DNA of 64,000 nt, from contig NZ_VYXP01000008.1 in assembly GCF_008725655.1 (NCBI RefSeq), positions 53,719-117,718 on the forward strand, written 5' to 3'. Source of the DNA: Marinihelvus fidelis (GTDB lineage: Bacteria; Pseudomonadota; Gammaproteobacteria; Xanthomonadales; SZUA-36). The notes beneath the pieces are model-generated. The model made no database searches and was not told the origin of the DNA. It worked only from the letters and a program-made list of their open reading frames with translations. The position numbers were made by a program, and so were the translations under genes. Shown here one piece after another: positions 8,224 to 16,917 of the stretch. Position 1 is the first letter of the stretch. Every line of letters begins with the position of its first letter.

Positions 8224-9272
8224 AAAACTCCGAGCGGGTCATCAGGGTCGACGCCATCCATAAACACCTTGTGCCGGTCGACGTGAGTGACGCGGTAAAC
8301 CAGGCCCAGCCAGTTGTTGAAGATGGCCTTGGCGGTGTCACCCCAGGTGTTGTCCACCAGGGGTTCGAGCGCCGCCACCATTTCGGCAACGCGGTCAGGG
8401 TCGCCGGCTGCGGCGGCCAGTTCGCGGGCCATGGGCAAAGTCTCGGCGGTGAAGTAGTGCTCCGGCAGCGGTGGCGGGTCGACGCGTTCGCCATTGGCGT
8501 GGCGGACCACTTCGCGTTTGTACTCGCGCAGCAATGAGCAGGCGTCGTATTCCGGGTGGCCCTGGAAGTAGATCACCCGGAACTGGTCCGGGCTGGCGGC
8601 CAGCAGGACGCCACCCTCAACGCTTTCGGCCAGTACCGACAGCCCGCTGTCTTCAAGCTGCGCGCGGGAGATATCGTTGAAGCGCGAGTGCGGCGCATCG
8701 AACCGGGTGTTCACCTCGCGCAGCAAGGGGTGGTGCTTGTTGGTTACGCGGTGTGGATAGACGCCCCACTTCTTGGCGGGCAACGGCACGCGCTCAATGC
8801 CGTGCAGGCGCTTGAGCAGGGCGTGTGTGGCCAGGCAGGAGCACATGATCGAGGTGACGTTGTCCCGCGCCCAGTCGACCACCTCGACCAGTGGCTCCCA
8901 GAACGGTTCCTGGTCCAGTGACGGGTTGGCGACGTTGGCGCCGGTGATGATCAGTGCGTCCAGGCCGGCTTCGCGCAGGTCGTCGAAGCGCGCGTAGTGC
9001 TCGTCGATATAGGCCTGCGCCTTCTCACCACGCTCCAGGCCGGGCAGGGAAAACGGGTAGATGTAGAACTGCACGATGCGGTTGCAGGCACCGACCAGGC
9101 GGATGAACTGGCGTTCAGTGGCGCGCAGTGCGGCGTCGGGCATCATGTTCAGGAAGCCGATATGCAGCTCACGGATGTCCTGGTGGATGGCATGGTCCAC
9201 GTCCAGCAGGTCGTGACCCTGGCGTTGCAGGTCGGCGAAGGCGGGCAGCTTGTTATGGGCGACGATCGGCAT
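8211..9272 (-). CDS. metA: homoserine O-acyltransferase (O-succinyltransferase family)
   Basis: A 353-residue cytosolic enzyme that activates homoserine for methionine synthesis. The nucleophile is Cys146 in SIMCSCLATHALL, and the His/Glu pair is H239 and E241 in QGHPEYD, as in MetA. ATG 9272 gives MPIVAHNKLPAF, aligned with the E. coli start; an in-frame ATG six codons upstream would add a tail. At the site reported to decide the acyl-CoA (Gly for succinyl in E. coli, Glu for acetyl in Bacillus), this protein has TGANVA, so the donor cannot be called from sequence. Its final codons and stop lie inside the 55-bp palindrome. It is divergent from the Mrp operon, with 144 bases between starts. 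Confidence 0.92.
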   Translation of the reverse strand: MPIVAHNKLPAFADLQRQGHDLLDVDHAIHQDIRELHIGFLNMMPDAALRATERQFIRLVGACNRIVQFYIYPFSLPGLERGEKAQAYIDEHYARFDDLREAGLDALIITGANVANPSLDQEPFWEPLVEVVDWARDNVTSIMCSCLATHALLKRLHGIERVPLPAKKWGVYPHRVTNKHHPLLREVNTRFDAPHSRFNDISRAQLEDSGLSVLAESVEGGVLLAASPDQFRVIYFQGHPEYDACSLLREYKREVVRHANGERVDPPPLPEHYFTAETLPMARELAAAAGDPDRVAEMVAALEPLVDNTWGDTAKAIFNNWLGLVYRVTHVDRHKVFMDGVDPDDPLGVLGSE

Positions 9273-9416
9273 GCGCGAAGCGTACCGCAAGGCGGTGGCC
9301 GTGTCTGGAATTCCGTCGGGCCATCGGTGATAATCGCAGGCCGCCCGTCAGGTTCACAATATGTTTAACAAATCCCGCGGCGGGGTCACCACCCCGGCAT
9401 CCAAACCGGTGAAACG

Positions 9417-9926
9417 ATGAAACAGTCCCTATTGCTGTCGCTGGCGCTCGCCGTGCTGTGGTTCGCCTTGTCGGGCCATACCGAGGCACTGATACTGGCC
9501 TTTGGTGTGATCTCGATTGCCTTCGTTGTCTGGATTGCCAATCGCATGCACGTGGTCGATGGTGAAAGTTACCCGTTCGCGCTGGTCGGTCGCCTGCCGG
9601 GCTACTGGCTGTGGCTGGTGAAGGAGATCGTCAAGTCCAGTATCGATACCACGCGGCGCGTGTTCGGTGGGGCCGACGCGGTCAAGCCGGTGGTGTTCGA
9701 TGCGCCGGCCAGCCAGCACAGTGACCTGGGGCTGGTGATCCACGCCAACTCGATCACCTTGACGCCGGGCACCGTCAGCCTGGAACTGAAAGAACACGCC
9801 ATTACCGTGCACGCGCTGCACCCGGACGTGGCCCGTGATGCCGTCAGCGGCGGTATGGACAAGGCCGTGCCGGAGCCGAAAGAGCAGCCACAGAATACTT
9901 CTCCCCGCCCCGGGGGCGACCGCTGA
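9417..9926 (+). CDS. mrpE: Mrp-type cation/proton antiporter subunit E
   Basis: A 169-residue membrane protein with two or three N-terminal hydrophobic segments (LLLSLALAVLWFALSG; LILAFGVISIAFVVWIA) and a soluble tail with the typical MrpE phrase NSITLTPGTVSLEL. It is the first gene of a ten-gene operon in which most stop and start codons overlap. MrpE supports assembly and activity of the multisubunit Na+(K+)/H+ antiporter in the inner membrane. The gene ends with TGATG, shared with mrpF. Confidence 0.9.
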   Translation: MKQSLLLSLALAVLWFALSGHTEALILAFGVISIAFVVWIANRMHVVDGESYPFALVGRLPGYWLWLVKEIVKSSIDTTRRVFGGADAVKPVVFDAPASQHSDLGLVIHANSITLTPGTVSLELKEHAITVHALHPDVARDAVSGGMDKAVPEPKEQPQNTSPRPGGDR

Positions 9927-10213
9927 TGCTGGTCGGTGCGGCGGTGGCCATCCTGGTCGTCATGGGCCTGGTGCTGATCCGTGCGCTGAAGGGGCCGACG
10001 GTGTATGACCGTATCCTGGCCGTGAACATGTTCGGCACCAAGACGGTGTTGCTGCTGGCGCTGCTGGCGTTCATCACCGGTCGCCATGATGTCCTCGACA
10101 TTGCCCTGGCTTACGCGCTGATCAACTTCATCGGCGTGATCGCCGTGCTGCGGTTCTTCGAATACGGCGGCGAGACGGCGCTGGCCACCGAGAACGGGGA
10201 GGACGAGACATGA
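9926..10213 (+). CDS. mrpF: Mrp antiporter subunit F
   Basis: A 95-residue protein with three predicted membrane helices and the family phrase RALKGPTVYDRILAVN after the first helix. It is translationally coupled on both sides: its ATG overlaps the mrpE TGA by one base and its TGA overlaps the mrpG ATG. It belongs to the small-subunit set E-F-G of Mrp complexes. Confidence 0.92.
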   Translation: MLVGAAVAILVVMGLVLIRALKGPTVYDRILAVNMFGTKTVLLLALLAFITGRHDVLDIALAYALINFIGVIAVLRFFEYGGETALATENGEDET

Positions 10214-10557
10214 GTATCGTCGAGATCGTCGCCTACACGCTGGTGTTCCTGGGCGCGTTTTTCTGCCTGGTGGGCGCCATCGGCGTGCTGCGGTTTCCGG
10301 ATGTCTACTCGCGCATGCATTCGGCCGGCATCACCGACACCATCGGCGCGTTGCTGGTGCTGCTGGGCCTGGCCTTCCTGGCCGGCTGGACACTGGCACT
10401 GGTCAAGCTGGCCTTCATCCTGGTGTTCCTGTGGATGACCAGCCCCACCGCGACCCATGCGCTGGCCAAGGCGGCCCGCCATGGTGGGGTCGAACCCAAA
10501 CTCGCGGATGACGTCGCGATGGACGATTTCAAGGAGACGCCGTCATCGAACCGTTAA
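10210..10557 (+). CDS. mrpG: Mrp antiporter subunit G
   Basis: A 115-residue protein with three membrane helices and the family signature GAIGVLRFPDVYSRMHSAG. The start ATG overlaps the mrpF stop (ATGA). The C-terminal soluble tail (after SPTATHALAKAA) contains an AAGGAG at 10531-10536 that looks like the ribosome site for the next gene. Confidence 0.92.
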   Translation: MSIVEIVAYTLVFLGAFFCLVGAIGVLRFPDVYSRMHSAGITDTIGALLVLLGLAFLAGWTLALVKLAFILVFLWMTSPTATHALAKAARHGGVEPKLADDVAMDDFKETPSSNR

Positions 10558-11108
10558 TCGATATCCTGTTGCTGGCGTTCCTGGTGATCGTCGCCGTGGC
10601 CGTGATCCGGCTGCGCGACCTGTTTGCCGTGGTGATGCTGTTCGGCATTTACAGCCTGGTGTCGGCGGCGCTGTTCGTCGCCCTGGCCGCGCCGGACGTG
10701 GCCTTTACCGAGGCCGTGGTTGGTGCCGGCATTTCAACGGTGCTGATGCTGGCCACACTGGTGATGACCTCGCGCCACGAGCGGCGGCCGGCGCACAAGC
10801 CCTGGCTGCCGCTGGCGATGGTCACCGTGACCGGCGCATTCCTGGTTTACGGCACCTTCGACATCCCCACGTTTGGCAAGGCCGACAACCCGGTGCATAC
10901 CCACGTGGCCGACCGCTACCTGCAGGAATCGGGCGAGGAAATCGGCGTACCCAACGTGGTGACCTCGGTGCTGGCCAGCTACAGGGGCTTCGACACCTTT
11001 GGTGAGACCGTGGTGGTCTTCACCGCCGGCATGGGCGTACTGGTCCTGCTGTCGCGCGGACGCCGCCGGCGCGAGGACGAAGACGAGGAAAAGGAGGCGC
11101 AGCCGTAA
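10545..11108 (+). CDS. Mrp antiporter subunit: DUF4040 (MbhD-like) plus MbhE-like region, the MrpA C-terminal part
   Basis: About 187 residues. The first part (RLRDLFAVVMLFGIYSL and DVAFTEAVVGAGISTVL) is the DUF4040/MbhD domain; the second part (VTSVLASYRGFDTFGE) is the MbhE/MrpA C-terminal region. In many Mrp operons these domains are fused to the large MrpA; here they form a separate gene. The start is unusual. A strong AAGGAG (10531-10536) sits 8 bases before ATC 10545, giving IEPLIDILLLAFLV in frame; GTC 10542 is next to it, and the nearest standard start is TTG 10569, too far from the ribosome site. The coordinates assume ATC. The gene overlaps the mrpG end and its stop overlaps the mrpB start. 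Confidence 0.8.
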   Translation: MEPLIDILLLAFLVIVAVAVIRLRDLFAVVMLFGIYSLVSAALFVALAAPDVAFTEAVVGAGISTVLMLATLVMTSRHERRPAHKPWLPLAMVTVTGAFLVYGTFDIPTFGKADNPVHTHVADRYLQESGEEIGVPNVVTSVLASYRGFDTFGETVVVFTAGMGVLVLLSRGRRRREDEDEEKEAQP

Positions 11109-11542
11109 TGCAGCACCACCAGATACTCAGGGTCATCACCAAGTTCAACCTGCCGTTGATCATGCTGTTTGGCCTGTACGTGCAGTTCCACGGCGATTTC
11201 GGCCCGGGTGGCGGATTCCAGGCCGGCGTGATCGTGGCCGCGGCGTTCATTCTCTACGCCCTGGTGTTTGGCCTGGAGCATGCCCGCGACGTGGCGCCGG
11301 TGGGCGTCCTCAAGACCCTGTCCGCGCTGGGTGTGCTGGTCTACGGCGGCACCGGTGTGGTCAACATGCTGCTGGGCGGCAATTTCCTGGATTACAACAC
11401 GCTGTCCCCGGCGCATCCCGCCCATGGCCAGCACTACGGCATCCTGGCCATCGAACTGGGCGTGGGCATTACCGTGGCCTCCACCCTGGTGCTGATTTTC
11501 TTCGCCGTCGGCGGTCGTCGTGAGCGGGGAGGGCAGGGCTGA
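11108..11542 (+). CDS. mrpB: Mrp antiporter subunit B (MnhB domain)
   Basis: A 144-residue protein with four predicted membrane helices and the MnhB signature LYVQFHGDFGPGGGFQAGVI. Its ATG overlaps the previous TAA by one base and its TGA overlaps the mrpC ATG. Part of the antiporter membrane arm. Confidence 0.92.
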   Translation: MQHHQILRVITKFNLPLIMLFGLYVQFHGDFGPGGGFQAGVIVAAAFILYALVFGLEHARDVAPVGVLKTLSALGVLVYGGTGVVNMLLGGNFLDYNTLSPAHPAHGQHYGILAIELGVGITVASTLVLIFFAVGGRRERGGQG

Positions 11543-11895
11543 TGGATTTCCTGGGGCACTACAACTACTGGATCGTCATCTTCCTGATGATGGCCGGGCT
11601 GTTCACCGTGATCAACCGCGGCAACCTGGTGAAGAAAATCGTCGGCCTGAACATTTTCCAGACCTCCGTGTTCATCATGTTTATCAGCTTCGGTTACGTC
11701 ACCGGCGGTGCGCCGCCGATCCTGGAAGACGGCATCACGCTGTACGCCAACCCGCTGCCGCATGTGCTGATCCTGACGGCGATCGTGGTCGGCGTGGCCA
11801 CCACGGCACTGGCGCTGGCGCTGGTCATTCGCATCCGCGAGGCCTACGGCACCATCGAAGAAGAAGAAATCCACGTCCAGGACCAGGATTTCTGA
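11542..11895 (+). CDS. mrpC: Mrp antiporter subunit C (NuoK-like)
   Basis: A 117-residue protein with three helices, homologous to NuoK of complex I. The phrases RGNLVKKIVGLNIFQTSVFIMF and HVLILTAIVVGVATTALALAL are typical; an acidic Glu-rich tail follows (TIEEEEIHVQ). It is coupled to mrpB by a one-base overlap. A 34-base gap, the first in the operon, precedes mrpD. Confidence 0.92.
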   Translation: MDFLGHYNYWIVIFLMMAGLFTVINRGNLVKKIVGLNIFQTSVFIMFISFGYVTGGAPPILEDGITLYANPLPHVLILTAIVVGVATTALALALVIRIREAYGTIEEEEIHVQDQDF

Positions 11896-11929
11896 TCCCG
11901 GCCGGCTGCGAGAAAACAGAACGAGAAAC

Positions 11930-13405
11930 ATGGAACAATTTCCGGCATTAATGATTGTTGTCCCGCTGTTGGCGGCGCCCGTGGTGGCGATGCTGCCCAA
12001 TGGCCGGCTGCCGTGGCTGCTGTCATCGGCGGTGTCGTGGGCGGTGCTGGCGATGGCCTGGTGCCTGCTCCGCGGTGTGCTGGACACGGGTGCCATCAGT
12101 TACCAGATGGGTGGCTGGGCGCCACCGTGGGGCATCGAATTCCGCATCGACACGCTGAATGCCTTCGTGCTGTTCGTGGTCGCCGCCATCGGCGCGGTGG
12201 TCACGCCGTTCGCGGGCCCGAGCGCGCGCAGCGAGGTTCCGGAACGGCTGACGTCGCTGTTCTTCTGCCTGTACCTGCTCACCTACACCGGCCTGCTGGG
12301 CATTACCGCCACCGGCGATATCTTCAACATGTTCGTGTTCCTGGAGATCTCGTCGCTGTCCAGCTACGCGCTGATCGCGCTGGGCCGCGACCGCCGCGCG
12401 CTGACCGCGGCCTACCAGTACCTGATCATGGGCACCATCGGCGCCACGTTCTTCCTGATCGGCGTGGGCCTGCTGTACTCGGTGACGGGTACGCTGAACA
12501 TTGCCGACCTGTCCGCGCGCCTGCCGGCGCTGGAAGAAGTACGGGTGGTGCACACGGCGTTCGCCTTCATGGTGGCCGGTGTGGCGCTGAAACTGGCGCT
12601 GTTCCCGCTGCACCTGTGGCTGCCCAACGCTTACACCTACGCGCCTTCTGCCGTGAGCGCCTTTATCGCCGCGACCTCCACCAAGGTGGCGGTGTACGTG
12701 ATGATCCGTGTGCTGTTCACGGTCTTCGGGGTCGAGTTCAGCCTGCGCGAGATGCCGCTGCAGCCCATCCTGCTGGTGCTGTCGATCATCGGCGTGATCG
12801 CCACGTCGCTGATGGCGGTGAACCAGCTTGACGCCAAGCGGCTGCTGGCCTACTCCAGTGTCGCGCAGCTGGGCTACATGGCCATCGGCATCTCCTTTGG
12901 CACCGTGCTGGGCCTGACCGCGGCCATCACCCATATTTTCAATCACGCGCTGATGAAGGGTGCGCTGTTCCTGGCCCTGGGCGCGGTGGCCTACCGCATC
13001 GGCTCCACGCGCATTCGGGACATGTCCGGCCTGGCGAAAGTCATGCCCTGGACCATCATGGCGTTTGCCATCGGCGGCCTGAGCCTGGTCGGCGTGCCGC
13101 TGACGGCCGGCTTCATCAGCAAGTGGTACCTGGTTTCCGCGGCCCTGGAGCAGGGCTGGTGGTGGCTGGCGGTGATCATGCTGCTGACCTCGCTGCTGGC
13201 GGTGATGTACGTGTGGAAGGTGATCGAGGTGGCCTGGTTCCGCGACCTGCCGGAGAGCCGTGCGGATGTGCGCGAGGCGCCGCTGTCGCTGCTGATTCCC
13301 GTGTGGGTGCTGGTGCTGGCGAATATCTGGTTTGGCATTGATACGCGCTTCTCGGCCCAGGTCGCCGCGCGTGCCGCCGAGGCCCTGCTGGGGGTGGCGC
13401 CATGA
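11930..13405 (+). CDS. mrpD: Mrp antiporter subunit D, proton-conducting (NuoM/NuoN type)
   Basis: A 491-residue polytopic protein with about 14 helices of the Proton_antipo_M family. The conserved FNMFVFLEISSLSSYALIA holds the helix-5 glutamate, and LKLALFPLHLWLPNAYTYAP holds the helix-7 lysine and the HLWLPNAY motif. The family moves protons through charged residues half-way through the membrane. The stop overlaps the start of the next antiporter-like gene (ATGA). Confidence 0.92.
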   Translation: MEQFPALMIVVPLLAAPVVAMLPNGRLPWLLSSAVSWAVLAMAWCLLRGVLDTGAISYQMGGWAPPWGIEFRIDTLNAFVLFVVAAIGAVVTPFAGPSARSEVPERLTSLFFCLYLLTYTGLLGITATGDIFNMFVFLEISSLSSYALIALGRDRRALTAAYQYLIMGTIGATFFLIGVGLLYSVTGTLNIADLSARLPALEEVRVVHTAFAFMVAGVALKLALFPLHLWLPNAYTYAPSAVSAFIAATSTKVAVYVMIRVLFTVFGVEFSLREMPLQPILLVLSIIGVIATSLMAVNQLDAKRLLAYSSVAQLGYMAIGISFGTVLGLTAAITHIFNHALMKGALFLALGAVAYRIGSTRIRDMSGLAKVMPWTIMAFAIGGLSLVGVPLTAGFISKWYLVSAALEQGWWWLAVIMLLTSLLAVMYVWKVIEVAWFRDLPESRADVREAPLSLLIPVWVLVLANIWFGIDTRFSAQVAARAAEALLGVAP

Positions 13406-14892
13406 CCGGCATCGAACCCGTGACCGCCTTGTGGCTGGCCATCGTGGTGCCGCTGGTCGGCGCCGTTGGTGTGGCCCTGACCGGCCGCTGGCCGAACCTG
13501 CGCGAGGCCGTCACGCTGGTCACCGGCGTGGTGCTGCTGTGCATCGTGGCGTCGCTGTGGCCCGTGGTCATGGCCGGCGAAGTACCGCGGCTGGTGCTGG
13601 TCGAAACCCTGCCCGGCATACCCATCGCGCTGTCGGTGGAGCCGCTGGGCATGCTGTTCGCGCTGATCGGCTCGCTGCTGTGGATCGTCACCTCGGTGTA
13701 CGCCATCGGCTACATGCGCGGCCACCACGAGAAAAACCAGACCCGCTTCTACACCTGCTTCGCCATCGCCATCGCCTGCACCATGGGCGTGGCGTTTTCG
13801 GACAACATGTTCACGCTGTTCCTGTTCTACGAGGCGCTGACGGTGTCGACCTATCCGCTGGTGACGCATGCCGGCACCGACGCGGCGAAGAAGGGCGGCC
13901 GCGTCTACCTGGGTATCCTGATTTCCACGTCCATCGTGTTCCAGCTGCTGGCGATCATCTGGACGTACTCTGTGACCGGCAACCTGGACTTCCAGCAAGG
14001 CGGCGTATTTTCCGGTGACACACCGGCCTGGCTGATCGCCGTGCTGTACGCGCTGTTCGCTTTCGGTATCGGCAAGGCCGCATTGATGCCGTTCCATCGC
14101 TGGCTGCCAGCGGCCATGGTGGCGCCCACCCCGGTGAGCGCGCTGCTGCACGCCGTGGCGGTGGTCAAGGCGGGCGTGTTCACGGTGTTGAAGGTGACTG
14201 TTTACCTATTCGGGCTGGACACCATTACCGGTGCGGGCGCCAACGAGTGGCTGCTGTACGTGGCCGGCGCGACCATCCTGCTGGCATCCCTGGTGGCGAT
14301 GACCAAGGACAACCTGAAGGCGCGGCTGGCGTATTCGACCGTCAGCCAGCTGGGCTATATCGTGCTGGGCGCGTTGCTGGTCACGCAGCTGGGCATCATC
14401 GGCGGCGCCATGCATATCGCCACGCACGCTTTTGGCAAGATCACGCTGTTCTTCGCGGCCGGCGCCATCATGGTGGCGGCGCACAAGACCGAGGTCAGCC
14501 AGCTGGACGGCCTGGGCAAGCGCATGCCGTGGACCTTCGCGGCGTTCACCATCGGCGCGCTGAGCATTATCGGCCTGCCGCCGTTGGCCGGCATGTGGAG
14601 CAAATGGTTCCTGGCGCTGGCGACCATCGAGACCCATCACTGGGTGCTGCTGGGCATCCTGATGGTCAGTTCGCTGCTGAATATTTTTTACCTGCTGTCG
14701 ATCCCGATGCGCGCGTATTTTCGCACCGCACCGGCCGGCGGCCATGACGACGATCACCACGGTGGCGGTGAGGCGCCGCTGGCCTGCCTGCTGGCTATGG
14801 CCTTCACCAGCCTGGGTTGTATCGTCCTGTTCTTCTTCCCCGGACCGCTGTATGAGCTGGCGGCCATGATCGTACCGGGAGTCACCCCATGA
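13402..14892 (+). CDS. second antiporter-like subunit of the Mrp operon (NuoL/NuoM/MrpD family)
   Basis: A 496-residue polytopic protein of the same family as MrpD. Helix-5 glutamate lies in LFLFYEALTVSTYPLV and the helix-7 lysine motif in GIGKAALMPFHRWLPAAM. It ends with a His/Asp-rich loop (GGHDDDHHGGGE) before the last helices. In a standard Mrp operon the second antiporter subunit is the large MrpA; this one is short and lacks the MrpA C-terminal extension, which is encoded separately at 10545. Stop and start codons overlap with both neighbours. Confidence 0.88.
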   Translation: MTGIEPVTALWLAIVVPLVGAVGVALTGRWPNLREAVTLVTGVVLLCIVASLWPVVMAGEVPRLVLVETLPGIPIALSVEPLGMLFALIGSLLWIVTSVYAIGYMRGHHEKNQTRFYTCFAIAIACTMGVAFSDNMFTLFLFYEALTVSTYPLVTHAGTDAAKKGGRVYLGILISTSIVFQLLAIIWTYSVTGNLDFQQGGVFSGDTPAWLIAVLYALFAFGIGKAALMPFHRWLPAAMVAPTPVSALLHAVAVVKAGVFTVLKVTVYLFGLDTITGAGANEWLLYVAGATILLASLVAMTKDNLKARLAYSTVSQLGYIVLGALLVTQLGIIGGAMHIATHAFGKITLFFAAGAIMVAAHKTEVSQLDGLGKRMPWTFAAFTIGALSIIGLPPLAGMWSKWFLALATIETHHWVLLGILMVSSLLNIFYLLSIPMRAYFRTAPAGGHDDDHHGGGEAPLACLLAMAFTSLGCIVLFFFPGPLYELAAMIVPGVTP

Positions 14893-15146
14893 GCGATGAA
14901 CACAGCACCGACTGGCTGGACCAGCCGAAAAACCAGCGACTGATCCGCGTCAGCCTGTACGTGGCCTGCGCGATCCTGGTCGTGGTCGACTTTTTCGTGC
15001 ACCGCCACATCATGTTTGCCATTGAGAAGATTCCGGCGTTTTATGCGCTGTTCGGCTTCGTGGCCTGTGTCGTGCTGGTCTGGATTGCCACCTGGATGCG
15101 CAAGTTCCTGATGCGAGACGAAGATTATTACGATGTGGAGCCCTGA
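14889..15146 (+). CDS. small two-helix membrane protein of the Mrp operon
   Basis: An 85-residue protein with two predicted helices (VSLYVACAILVVVDFFV and FYALFGFVACVVLVWIATW) and an acidic C-terminus (RDEDYYDVEP). I do not recognise a named family. Position and coupling (ATGA with the gene before, 14-base overlap with the gene after) suggest an accessory subunit binding the third antiporter-like subunit. Confidence 0.8.
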   Translation: MSDEHSTDWLDQPKNQRLIRVSLYVACAILVVVDFFVHRHIMFAIEKIPAFYALFGFVACVVLVWIATWMRKFLMRDEDYYDVEP

Positions 15147-16839
15147 TATTCCCGCTTTTGTCCCGCTGTACTGCGCTGCGGTCCTGGCGCTGTTCACGCG
15201 TGGCTGGCTGCGTGCCGTCATTATGCTGGCAGCGCCGGTGCTGGGTGGGCTGCACCTGCTGGGTGTCGAGCCGGGCGTGGCTGTGCAGTTGCAGTTCATG
15301 GGCCTGGACCTGGAGCCCTACCGCGTCGACAAGCTGAGCCTGCTGTTTGGTTACCTGTTCCATATCGCCGCGCTGATCGGCGTGATCTACGCCCTGCACG
15401 TGAAGGACACGATGCAGCACGTGGCCGCGCTGTTGTACGCGGGCAGCGCCGTGGGCGCGGTATTTGCTGGCGACCTGGTCACGCTGTTCATGTTCTGGGA
15501 GGCCATGGGCCTGAGCTCGGCCTTCCTGATCTGGGCGTCCCGCGATGAGCGTTCTGTGGGCACCGGCATCCGTTACCTGATGTTCCAGGTGGTCTCCGGC
15601 CTGCTGCTGCTGGTCGGGTTGATGTGGCATGGTCTCGCCACCGGTAGCTTTGCCTTTAACGAGATTGGCACCAGTTCCACGGCCGGCTGGCTGATCCTGC
15701 TGGCTTTCGGCGTCAAGGCCGGCTTCCCGTTCCTGCACAACTGGCTGACCGACGGTTACCCGGCCTCCACGCCCACCGGCACGGTGTTCCTGTGCATGTT
15801 CACCACCAAGGCGGCGGTGTACGCGCTGGCGCGGGGCTTCCCGGGTACCGAGGCGCTGATCTACGTGGGCATGACCATGGCCTGCTTCCCGATCTTCTTT
15901 GCCGTGATCGAGAACGACCTGCGCCGGGTGCTGGCCTACTCGATGATCAACCAGCTGGGCTTCATGGTGGTCGGCGTGGGTATCGGCACGACACTGGCGC
16001 TGAACGGCGCGGTGGCGCATGCCTTCAACGACGTGCTGTTCAAGGGCCTGCTGATGATGGCCATGGGCGCGGTGCTGCTGATGACCGGGCGCATGAACGG
16101 TTCCGACCTGGGCGGCCTGTACAAATCGATGCCGATTACGGCCACGCTGTGCTGTATCGGCGCAGCGTCGATCTCGGCCTTCCCGTTGTTCAATGGATTC
16201 GTCAGCAAGTCCATGGTGATGTCGGCGTTGATGTACGAAGGTTACGAGTACGTCTGGCTGGCCATGCTGTTTGCCTCGGCCGGCGTGTTCCACCACGCGG
16301 GCATCAAGATCCCGTACTTCGCCTTCTTCGCGCATGATTCGGGCATCCGCACGACCGAGCCGCCGGTGAACATGCTGGTCGCCATGGGCATCGCGGCCGT
16401 GGCCTGTATCGCCATCGGCAGCTTCCCGTCGCTGCTGTACAACCTGCTGCCGTACGACTATGAGTACACGCCGTACGACATGACACACGTGCTGACCCAG
16501 CTGCAGTTGCTGTTCTTCTCGGCGCTGGCCTTCGTGTGGCTGAACATGCGCGGCATGTATCCGCCGGAACTGCGCTCGACCAACATCGATGTCGAGTGGC
16601 TGTGGCGCAAGGGCCTGCCGCGTCTGGGCCGCGGCGTGGTGGCGGCCTGCAGCGCGGTCGGCGGCCTGCTGGGCGGCGCCGGTTCCGCGATGCTGAAGCG
16701 GCCGATTTTCCGCGCCACCCGCAACAACCTGCAGGTCGCGCTGACGCGCAACTGGCCCACCGGCAGCATGGTGATGTGGGTGGGTGTGTTCCTGGCGGTC
16801 ATGCTGGTCGCCGGCATCCTGGGCACCCGCCTGAACTGA
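15133..16839 (+). CDS. third antiporter-like subunit of the Mrp operon (NuoL/MrpD family)
   Basis: A 568-residue polytopic protein. The helix-5 glutamate is in VTLFMFWEAMGLSSAFLIWA and the helix-7 lysine in LLAFGVKAGFPFLHNWLTDGYP. The C-terminal 100 residues are a longer extension containing a basic segment and a last helix (VMWVGVFLAVMLVAGILG). Three antiporter-type subunits in one Mrp operon are more than the usual two (MrpA and MrpD). It is last in the operon and is followed by a GC-rich hairpin. Confidence 0.88.
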   Translation: MWSPDIPAFVPLYCAAVLALFTRGWLRAVIMLAAPVLGGLHLLGVEPGVAVQLQFMGLDLEPYRVDKLSLLFGYLFHIAALIGVIYALHVKDTMQHVAALLYAGSAVGAVFAGDLVTLFMFWEAMGLSSAFLIWASRDERSVGTGIRYLMFQVVSGLLLLVGLMWHGLATGSFAFNEIGTSSTAGWLILLAFGVKAGFPFLHNWLTDGYPASTPTGTVFLCMFTTKAAVYALARGFPGTEALIYVGMTMACFPIFFAVIENDLRRVLAYSMINQLGFMVVGVGIGTTLALNGAVAHAFNDVLFKGLLMMAMGAVLLMTGRMNGSDLGGLYKSMPITATLCCIGAASISAFPLFNGFVSKSMVMSALMYEGYEYVWLAMLFASAGVFHHAGIKIPYFAFFAHDSGIRTTEPPVNMLVAMGIAAVACIAIGSFPSLLYNLLPYDYEYTPYDMTHVLTQLQLLFFSALAFVWLNMRGMYPPELRSTNIDVEWLWRKGLPRLGRGVVAACSAVGGLLGGAGSAMLKRPIFRATRNNLQVALTRNWPTGSMVMWVGVFLAVMLVAGILGTRLN

Positions 16840-16846
16840 TCTCCGT

Positions 16847-16869
16847 GCCCGGCGCCCAATGCGCCGGGC
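16847..16869 (+). terminator. GC-rich hairpin after the Mrp operon, possible terminator
   Basis: A perfect 9-bp stem GCCCGGCGC/GCGCCGGGC with a 5-base loop starts 8 bases after the operon stop. There is no T-run behind it, so intrinsic termination is uncertain. Confidence 0.45.
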
Positions 16870-16917
16870 CGGCTCCTCTGGGTTATATTGGGGCGATAAC
16901 CCGACACGGAGTCACGT

